This document shows, piece by piece, positions 56,960 through 64,000 of a stretch of 64,000 bases of DNA. The notes beneath the pieces were generated by a model that ran no database searches, was not told the DNA's origin, and saw only the letters and a list, made by a program, of their open reading frames with translations. Position 1 is the stretch's first letter. Every line of letters starts with the position of its first letter. The stretch covers positions 7,715,103 to 7,779,102 of the forward strand of contig JABAKD010000024.1 of assembly GCA_012845835.1 (NCBI GenBank), given 5' to 3'. The translations under genes were made by a program, and so were the position numbers. The stretch comes from Undaria pinnatifida (taxonomy: Eukaryota > Sar > Phaeophyceae > Laminariales > Alariaceae).

Positions 56960-57520
56960 CGTGGTACGATAAAGGTAGCACTTTTTTCGCATTTATTTTT
57001 CTGAATGACGGGGGGTCCTTAACGTGTTACAAGGCCTAGTTTGGGTAAGCTATTGGTTAACCTTTTGCAAGTGGTCAAACGGACTAATACCCCACTAATT
57101 CCTTGGACAAATGGCGTCGCCGGCAGGACCATGGGTTTTTCGAATCGTGGGTTCGAGTCCCACATCCACCATAATAAACTTTTTCAGACTTTCCCCATGT
57201 CGAGCTTGAAAAATACTCTCCCCGCGGTATCCCCAGGAAATGAAACGGCTTGGATTTTGACAGGTCCGCCTGTATTTTCGGCCGACCAGCTATCCCGCCG
57301 TTTCAGGGGGGGAGAGTGTTACAAGGCTTAGTTTGGTTAAGCTATTGGTTAACCTTTTGCAAGTGGTCAAACGGACTATTAATACCCCACTAGACTAATA
57401 CCTTAACAAACGCTCTTTAACCCCAAAACGTCGGAATTTCGTCCGTTTTCGCCATGTTTTTCGTTGTTACACCTAACCTAGACCATGGCATGTTCTTCGG
57501 GTAGCCCTCTTATTTTTCCT
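56960..57520. mobile_element. MITE-D interrupted by a TRIM-like element
   Basis: MITE-D sequence from GGTACGATAAAGGTAGCACT to GGGGGTCCTTAACG stops at 57024 and resumes after ~57400 with CTCTTTAACCCCAAAACGTCGGAAT and CCTAGACCATGGCATG. In intact sister copies CTCCTTAACCCAAAATCGTCGG is continuous, so the 57025-57400 segment is an insertion. Confidence 0.75.
57025..57400 (+). mobile_element. TRIM-like element: ~75-bp direct terminal repeats, 220-bp interior
   Basis: TGTTACAAGGCCTAGTTTGG at 57025-57097 recurs as TGTTACAAGGCTTAGTTTGG at 57317-57391, sharing AAGCTATTGGTTAACC and AGTGGTCAAACGGACTA. The interior begins near TGGCGTCGCCGGCAGG (a possible primer-binding site) and ends TTTCAGGGGGGGAGAG, a good polypurine tract. 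This is the architecture of a terminal-repeat retrotransposon in miniature. The interior also carries GTGGGTTCGAGTCCCACATC followed by CACCA, which looks like a tRNA T-arm and 3' end, and the repeats hold a box A-like AAGTGGTCAAACGG; a tRNA-derived origin is therefore an alternative. Confidence 0.6.
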
Positions 57521-57703
57521 CAGAGATTGTTGGGTGGCGTACATTGAGTAGTTTATTTAGCATGCCAGGAGCGCTCAGAAAGAGAAGGGTGCACTACTAT
57601 TCGTACTACTAGTACTATTATTAATAGTAGCATGTATCGGGTGCTCTGGTACCTGCTACCTGGTGTATCCTGTGGGCGCGAGACGCGCTGCTTGGTTTTC
57701 AAT

Positions 57704-57896
57704 CACACGCGCAAAGGAGCTTTGAACAACGACACTGGCAGCTTCTACAAAATGTTGTAGGATAACACGCGCAAAGGAGCTTTGAACAACAACTCCTGTA
57801 CACCGTAGTTTCTACAAAATATTATAGGATTACACGCGCAAAGGAGATTTGAACAACAGCACTTTGGTAGCTTCTACAAAATGTTACAGGATTAGA
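57704..57896 (+). repeat. Tandem repeat, ~68-bp unit x3
   Basis: ACACGCGCAAAGGAGCTTTG then AACAACNNC and AGCTTCTACAAAATGTTGTAGGAT recur three times; the second and third copies differ by a few substitutions and a short insertion. Confidence 0.85.
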
Positions 57897-59406
57897 CTTC
57901 TGTCGAGCAAGAAAGGTCAACACAGCTCGCACGGGGCGCGCCTATATAATCAGTTTTATCCTTGTGATCATCATGCCGGGTGTTTCGGGGCGCCACAAAT
58001 CGCCAGCTGCGTTTTTACCGATACAAAGAAAAATTAATCCACACTTGTACAAATTCCAAGTATTTCGTCGTCACTACCACGGTACATTTTATGGGTGCAG
58101 AACTAAAGCAGCCAAGGTGGTTGGCAGTCATGTACACGCACTATAACAGTGTGTCCCGCCACGACTTACGTCCTTTGGGACTCATATCAGGCTACCAAAA
58201 GCGAGAAGTGCGGTACTTTCAACCATATAGGGAAGAGGTTCACCACGCTTCCCGTGCGGCTCGCAGGTGTAAGATTGAACGTAGGAAATCTTGGGGTTGT
58301 GGAGCGGGAATGAATCTCAAACATCTTTGAAAGGCATGTTTATGAGGGGATATTCTAGTACGAGATAGCGAATTGGTTGAGGTGAGCTCGATCATTTAGG
58401 AGAGAAGGAAGGATACGGAGGGTAGCACAAAAGCAAAGCGGATACAGCAGGGTACAGGGAACCGGTGGGTGTCTGATTAGCTCGTACGGAACCGCTGCTG
58501 TTGTGAGGTGGGAGATTGGAAGCGGAAGAGTTGAATGCTCCACTTAACCCAGCTTCCCAGGCTGCGTCGTGTGACCATGCTACCATCGCCATTTAACTTG
58601 GACAAGCATAGTATCAATAGTAGCTCAGGACACCTAATAAGAAACATAAATACTTATACTGACCCAGGCTGGGCTTCTTATTTGGGAAGGAGTGCGTTTT
58701 ACATTCTACACGCCAAATTCAGTATAGCGGCTCCCCAGTTTCTTATATTTCTGCAAATATCAGTATGATTTTCCTTCTACCTTGTTTCTTGTTGTTAATA
58801 GGTGTCTTGTACTGTACTTACTGTGCACGCCCTATTCTGCTTGGCCACCCCATAGCTCTTTCACTTCTGCATAAATCATCCTACACCAGTTCCAAATAGT
58901 TCGCCCCCCATGGTACCAGTCTGAGCCCAAATACAAGACACGTGTACATTACCTCATTGTTAGAAAAAGTGGCCTATATTTATGCCCCTGATGGCACACA
59001 TTATGGGTGCGTTTCTAACGGGGCTGAGTTGATTAACTTCATACACACGCACTTGTTGCGCCTCTGCTGCCGCACAAATCATCCTACACCAACTCCAAGT
59101 AATTCGCCCCCAAAAACTGTGGGTACAGTTCTAAAAGTCAATTCATCTGACTAATAGTATGGGTTCGTTCACTTGTACATGTCGCGCCGCTCGCCGTTTC
59201 GAACCCATGCCAGGCGTAAATTGGTGTCAGTATTTCCATTAACAACTCGCGATGGCGCTATCATAGATGCCCACCCAACGCAGCGGTCACCGCGGAGCAT
59301 GCTTGGGCGAGAGCACAGCTGTTCGTAGCTCGCCTGCTTCCTTCGTAGAGCCTCCGATGTGGATCATGCATATCATGTTCGCTCAGCATCGGCGGATCGA
59401 AGTTTG
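57897..59406. other. Gene-free stretch downstream of MDP-1
   Basis: I recognise no gene. ATTTTATGGGTGCAGAACTAAAG near 58085 resembles ACATTATGGGTGCGTTTCTAACG near 59000, and TCATCCTACACCA.(T/C)TCCAA(A/G)TA.TTCGCCCCC occurs at about 58877 and 59079, a local duplication. The plus frame 57980-58330 has no motif. Confidence 0.4.
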
Positions 59407-62400
59407 CTACGCATCCTTCTGGTCGACTTTCGGAGGACGCCGTTGCAGCCAAGTCTTCATGCTCGACCTAGACAAGCAAACCTCTCTGTACTTCTTGAAA
59501 CCCGACTTCACCGCGGCGAACGTTAGACCGGAGTCCTTGTTGACCTTGAAGCAGCACGCACCAAGATTTGCGACGGTCCTGACGTTCGACTCGTCGTCGT
59601 CGAAAAAAAGCATGTCTCGATACGGTAATCCGGTGGCCGCCGAGATATTCTGAGGGGTACCACGTGGGCAGAGGGCACAACATGAACTAGGCTTACATCC
59701 ATTCTGCTGTTTATCCCGTAGTACCTGCTGACCATGATGCCGTTCGGCCTCACGACTGGTAAAGATTAACATGGGGGTTGGGAATCATTCCTACACGACT
59801 CATTATTAGAATAATGCCTTGCAAACGGTGCGGTTCATCATTCTCACAAGAATGCACTTCAATGGGAGTGCGTTGACGCAAATGTTGTTTGCTCAAATTG
59901 CAACAATTACCCCACCGTTTCATTCGCGCGGAAACGCGAAATACGTTCATTACGTAGAGCTGTCCCATATCACAAGTTTGTATCCCTACGCTCAAAGGAA
60001 CGCCGCACGTGTAGCCTACTCAACTCAAAAAAGTTATAAGTACCCATGCATAATGGTAGCGTATTGAGACACAAAAATCAGCAGTAAAACACACGAAACG
60101 CTTGAAAAATCATGGCAGTACAAGACAGGCCATAAGGCAAGTCACACCTTGAAGTGCGTCGCCTTGCTCCCCCTATGTATCTCCAAGCAGCAGAACATAT
60201 CCAGCAAACCCAACGCCGCCAATATGCCTCTCGCTGCCCCTTCTATCGGAGAGCGGCTAGCGACAGCTAATTGCATTGACCCCTAACAAAAGAGCAGACG
60301 CGTGAACGAAATTCAACTTCGGTCAACGAAGCCAAGCAAAATTCGATGAACATCTACGAGCAATGGGAACGCTGAGCCCTTTACGCAAAAAAAACGAGGA
60401 AACGTGTAGGAGAATGGGCGACCTATGTGGCCACGGCTTGTCCAGAAGCTGGAAAGTGAAAGCGAGAAAGAAAAAAACAAACAAACAAACAAACAACGCG
60501 TGCTACGATAGGCGATGGACGTAACACTTTTCGGCTGAAATGTTTTCTGAATGACAGGGCTCCTTAAGCTGCAACCCTCCGAGGGTCATTATTGCTTCTT
60601 AAACTATTTTTCGTTGCGTTCCTAGGCCATGGGATTGTTCACCCGGGGACACTTTTAAGCTTCTCTAAGTCGATTTTTGCCCTGGAAGGCAAAAAGAGCT
60701 CCTGAATAGGTTATGAGCCTCAGGAAAAAAAACGGCGCACCTCCACAGTAGCTTGCGTCCAACATGAGTGAGCAAGCGGGCTCTACAGACGGCCAAAGGA
60801 CAAGATTCACAACTGTTTCCCTCTTTGCGTTTTTGCTCATCCCATCTATTATCTTTTTCATTTACCCTTCTCCCTCCCTAAGCGTAACCCAGACCCGGAG
60901 TCATTAAGCAGGCTCTTCTCACCTCTCCCCATTATCGCACGCGCTTTCATTTTACCGTGAGAACAATTCAGCACTTTCTTCCCTCGTCGATTCTCGTTGG
61001 ATTGTCTTTATCCACGCGATAAAGTGCTCTCGGCAGTTGGCGTCTCGACAGTAGAAATAAAAATCTCCCATGCCGAGATTTGAATCTTTGTCTCCAACCT
61101 TGGTACAGTTCGAGGTTAACCACCGGACCACCCGGGCGACCAACATGTAGGACAGATCACATTCCTATTTCGTCGTCCAGATGTTTTTGGACAGATAGAT
61201 TTAGATCGTGGTCTATCCGACGTGTGAAAGGCCTCACCTACGATTTCGATATTACCTCGATTTGAAAAGCGATCATGAGTAGGGGCAATTCCTTGCAGAC
61301 AAAAACAGCAGCGAACACCACTACGAGCTTGCGTATTCAAGCCCCAACTATCACGCAACACAATTACATATCGTACCACACTATGACACAACACTATCAC
61401 ACCACACCATAATATCACACCATTCTACACGCATTGATATCACACCATATTATCATACCACACTATCACACCACCCTATCACACCACGTTATCACAGCAC
61501 AATATCATACCACACTACCACACCACGTGATCACAGCACAATACTACACCACCCTATCACACCACCCCATCACACCACACTATAAATACCAGGTATCATA
61601 CCACATTCTCCCACCACCCTATCACACTGAACACTCACACCGAAATATCGTGGTGCGAAGTGACGGCTATGCCGAAATCGTGCTTAGAAACACGCGAGAG
61701 CGCACGCATTGAGCCGCACGCGCTACCGTAGGGATGCATCTATTAATAAATCCTCCCTTCAGGAGCTCTATACCTCACTCAAACGTTGACTCCCACAAAA
61801 AAAAAAGATGAAACCTGATCAACAATTATACGGCCTAGGTGCTATTAGGTATAATACGAACAATGTTGCAGAACACATACTTATGAATGGTATGGTGTTC
61901 CAATCATATTGGGTTTTCCCCAGTTGACGAATCCGGTAGTAAGGTTACTTTGGCGAGAAAGTGCTACCGCTATCGTAGCCTCAAGAGCACACATCGGGCT
62001 GAGCGGAAGCGAGAATCTTACCTGCTGTTTTAGGCAGCGCAGAACATCCAACACCTGTGGGAAAAGCGACACGACCTTCTCCGCCCCTGCCAAGGATCGG
62101 CACTTCACGGCAAAGCCCTCGTTACCGAGTCGGCTGTAGGGTCCCGCGGTTTGCTCGTGGCAGTAAAAGGGCCACAGCTGAGCGGGCACGGCGGGTACGG
62201 TTGCAGCCCATCAGTTAAGGCGATGAGTATTGACACAAGAAAAAAATGCAAATGACGAAAGTGAAAAGACAGGAAGATATATCGGTGGGTAGGTAGGTAG
62301 GTAGGTAGGTAGGTAGGTAGGTAGGTAGGTAGGTAGGTAGGTAGGCAGGTAGGCAGGTAGGTAGGTAGGTAGATAGGAAGCTCGTGTACGCGGACATACG

Positions 62401-63569
62401 CACGCGCACTATCATCGTGTGTGCATTTCTTGGGGCATTGAGTTGCGTCAAATACCGTACGACAAACAGCAGGTTGTCATACGAGTAACCTTTGTCGTCT
62501 TGCCCAAACATCCTATGATATTTGCTTACTTTTCCCATCTGGACTGTCTAGAGTCTAAATTATGCGAACAAGTGCAGCGGTAAAGCAACGCCTGCTAAAT
62601 AAGAACCGTGCCGGCATCGGGCAGAAAATAGACAGGATGCTGAAACGCTCGCATCTACACATCAGGTCCAGATTTGCACGGGAAGTAAAAAGGCGGCGCA
62701 CTGTTGCTGCACTGCGATACTGCTGTGCTTTAGGCTACACAGCATGCACAGCACGAGATGTTTACATTAGTCGTGGTCCTCTGTTAGTCCCTGTCTTCAG
62801 TGCGGGTAAAACATCGCTTGTCGCCACCTCGTCCTACAGCCTACCAGCACGAGATGTTTACATCAGTCGTGGTCCTCTGTTAGTCCCTGTCTTTACTGCG
62901 GGTAAAACATCGCTTGTCGCGACCTCGTCCTACAGACTACCGCACTATCAACACTATGCCGGGATTGTTGGGGGTGATAGTTTAGTATGGGTATTGCCGT
63001 CTGGCAAGGTGCTGCACTATGTACTGAGGGACCGCGTGCGTGCCTCGTAATCGGAGGAGTTTGTGCTCAAGGCTGGCGAATCTGGATTTGAAAACGAAAA
63101 AAAAAGCTCACGAAAGCGAACCGTTGGGTTCACGGGCTTCGCGCGCAACTTGCTCCAAGGGGAAATGCTGCCCATTTCATACATCGACACCAACCACCAT
63201 TACTAGCAATGCAGCCCAAAATGACCAAGTTAAAAACAAGCGGTTGCCTGCGTTGTCGACCTACTATCGTACTACAGCAGTGAGAGGTACTATGTACCTT
63301 GTATCTCATAAAGTCTAGCGCACCGTCTTGTCGAGGTCAAGCACAACGAGCTTCGGGAGGGGGTCCACGAATTCCAGCTCTCTCTCCTGTACTGGGCGCA
63401 GCTGTCCTTCAAGACAACCTTTAGCCGCCGCTACTTCATCGCGCCCTCCACGCTCTCCTCCCTTCACACCCGCACCACTGAGACCGACCACCTTCTCTCG
63501 TTGGATATGAGGCGCTCCCTCGTCGTCAACGACACCGCCATCCTCCCTGCTCCGTTTTCTTGATGCCAT
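59407..63569 (-). CDS. MDP1: Magnesium-dependent phosphatase 1 (HAD family), complete in four exons
   Basis: MDP-1 enzymes are cytosolic HAD-fold phosphatases acting on sugars, protein glycation products or phosphotyrosine, with an Asp nucleophile and Mg. Minus-strand exons: 63569-63324 (ATG; PKLVVLDLDKT), 62177-62022 (LWPFYCHEQTAGPY .. VVSLFPQVLDVLRCLKQQ), 60282-60148 (GSMQLAVASRSPIEG .. LEIHRGSKATHFK) and 59649-59407 (NISAATGLPYRDMLFFDDDE, SNVRTVANLGACCFKVN). All junctions are GT..AG and phase 0. The predicted length is 259 residues. Motif I is DLDKT with nucleophile D78 and D80; motif II is SRS (usually SRT) near 143-145; the GSK lysine is ~174; motif IV is FFDDD with D196/D197. A ~75-residue N-terminal extension rich in K/R/E/G is longer than the usual ~165-190-residue protein. 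A SINE and a minisatellite lie in intron 2. All key residues are present, so it is probably active. Confidence 0.93.
60300..60496 (+). mobile_element. SINE 3' fragment with (AAAC)n tail
   Basis: SINE body pieces AAATTCGATGAACATCTACGAG, CGCTGAGCCCT and CACGGCTTGTCCAGAAGCTGG, then GAAAGTGAAAGCGAG and a tail of AAAAAAC(AAAC)4. It sits at the donor-distal side of MDP-1 intron 2, immediately upstream of exon 3 in plus coordinates, and is antisense to the gene. A MITE-D starts directly after it. Confidence 0.65.
60499..60752. mobile_element. MITE-D copy in MDP-1 intron
   Basis: Starts GCGTGCTACGATAGGCGATG and ends GGCGCACCTCCACAGTAGCT, with interior CTGAATGACAGGGCTCCTTAA, CCTAGGCCATGGGATTG and AAAGAGCTCCTGAATAGG. 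Length about 254 bp. Confidence 0.75.
60950..61145 (-). mobile_element. Second tRNA-derived SINE family
   Basis: On the minus strand GGTCGCCCGGGTGGTCCGGT at 61142 has a box A-like TGGTCCGGTGG and is followed by a box B-like GATTCAAATCTCGG near 61085-61070, then a body unlike the first SINE family (GTCGAGACGCCAACTGCCGA). The head GGTCGCCC(C/G)GGTGG is shared with the main SINE, so both families may come from related tRNA genes. Confidence 0.55.
61375..61640 (+). repeat. Minisatellite of TATCACACCACAC units
   Basis: About twenty imperfect copies of (A)CTATCACACCACAC/ TATCATACCACACTA run through MDP-1 intron 2. The frame 61434-61712 is its translation and is not a gene. Confidence 0.85.
61715..61985. 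mobile_element. MITE-D copy, diverged
   Basis: GCGCTACCGTAGGGATGCA at the left and AGTGCTACCGCTATCGTAGC at the right, with interior CAGGAGCTCTATACCTCACTC. Its right end lies ~35 bp from MDP-1 exon 2. Confidence 0.55.
62283..62376 (+). repeat. (GTAG)n microsatellite
   Basis: About 21 GTAG/GTAGGCAG tetranucleotide units in MDP-1 intron 1; the reverse strand would encode (LPTY)n. Confidence 0.95.
62751..62938 (+). repeat. 93-bp tandem duplication within an open frame
   Basis: CAGCACGAGATGTTTACAT .. ACCTCGTCCTACAG occurs twice, 93 bases apart. It lies in the plus-strand frame 62562-63050 (162 residues) and gives a 31-residue repeat (ARDVYISRGPLLVPVF, AGKTSLVATSSY). The frame is antisense within MDP-1 intron 1; no family is recognised, so it may be a nested gene or chance. 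Confidence 0.75.
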
Positions 63570-64000
63570 CGAATATGCGGCCTAATCAAGGGGACCTGAC
63601 AGTCCCGTAAAAAATCGGCTGGCGTCGGTGGCAGTTAAGTGGTGGCCCAAACGCCATCGACAATGCGCTGTAGTCGGCACGGAGGGCTGAAGTCTATGGT
63701 GAGTCTCACAGGAGCACGCACACGATAGTAGTTGGGGTGGCGTGGCGAGCTGCTTTCAAGGAACGGACGAGGCTGCAGAGAGTTTAAATGACATAAAGGA
63801 GTTCCACTCAAAATAGATAGCATGTTTAGTATGGAAACTTGATTGCGCCGCTTGTGGCGGGGCTCCACCTGACCACCACGACCTGAGCCCTCAAAGCTGA
63901 CCCTAGGCATATAAATAGCCGCTGGCAGTCCCCACCAAGCTCCCTGATCCCACGGCGACCAAGCTCGAGGATCGGCAGAGCAGAAAATCGCGGGTCGGCC
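63570..64000. other. MDP-1 5' flank; possible promoter of another gene
   Basis: The minus-strand gene starts at 63569, so its promoter should lie here. A TATA-like TATAAATA at 63909-63916 is followed on the plus strand by a GC-rich stretch to the window end and could serve a plus-strand gene beyond 64000. The minus frame 63635-63910 has no recognisable motif. Confidence 0.3.

Noticed and set aside
57060-57172. Functional tRNA gene with CCA end
   Set aside because: The T-arm is good, but I could not form matching acceptor, D and anticodon stems, and it sits inside a mobile element.
57041-57331. 96-residue plus-strand frame
   Set aside because: It lies within the TRIM-like element and has no retroelement protein motif.
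61434-61712. Tyr/His-rich 92-residue frame
   Set aside because: Simple translation of the TATCACACCAC minisatellite.
1-64000. CRISPR array, rRNA genes, bacterial operons
   Set aside because: Tandem arrays here have contiguous diverged units without unique equal-length spacers; no rRNA-like sequence was recognised; genes are intron-split.

Overview
The window looks like nuclear DNA of a eukaryote, most likely a repeat-rich alga or other protist. A photosynthetic stramenopile such as a brown alga is my best guess, but this is weak inference. The support is spliceosomal introns of 0.5 to 6 kb with GT..AG ends and CAG/TAG acceptors, only four recognisable protein genes in 64 kb, tRNA-derived SINEs with A-rich tails, many small terminal-inverted-repeat (TIR) elements, satellites, and short interstitial CCCTAA-type tracts. 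There is no bacterial operon structure, and most long open frames are chance frames in repeats.

The four genes were rebuilt exon by exon from splice sites, phase and family motifs. (1) 2954-10083, plus: a three-repeat (R1R2R3) MYB protein; one short R1 exon was not found. (2) 42256 to 32267, minus: a Maf/HAM1-like nucleotide pyrophosphatase with four phase-consistent exons; the C-terminal part was not found. Its third intron is 6.4 kb and holds a ~200-bp satellite array. (3) 48747 to about 53840, plus: a type II thioesterase-like alpha/beta hydrolase. Its nucleophile serine motif reads GHELG and its catalytic-histidine motif reads PGCGFYL, so it looks like a pseudoenzyme. (4) 63569 to 59407, minus: a complete four-exon magnesium-dependent phosphatase 1 (HAD family).

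The most unusual signal is decayed partial copies of exons beside their intact parents in three of the four genes. The MYB R2/R3 exon has four degenerate copies (intron end plus exon head) in tandem just upstream, and its first recognised exon has a broken copy 1.1 kb downstream. The thioesterase exon carrying the nucleophile elbow has a broken copy 0.3 kb upstream. Maf exon 2 has a frameshifted copy 0.15 kb upstream. The acceptor of the last thioesterase exon also sits at the end of a short array of acceptor-like repeats.

The rest is mobile DNA: a tRNA-derived SINE family (about eight copies), an A-tailed retroposon-like family, a 400-bp foldback element with perfect 47-bp TIRs, hAT-like elements with a GGCCC/GACCC core, two Tc1/mariner-like MITE families with TA flanks, an ~85-bp piggyBac-like MITE with TTAA flanks (one copy nested in another MITE, with sister copies showing the empty site), a ~250-bp MITE family, a TRIM-like LTR element nested in a MITE, minisatellites and homopolymer tracts. 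The layout is MYB gene at 3-10 kb; repeats only at 10-30 kb; Maf gene at 32-42 kb; repeats at 42-48 kb; thioesterase at 48.7-53.8 kb; repeats at 54-59 kb; MDP-1 at 59.4-63.6 kb. I see no functional link between the four genes.
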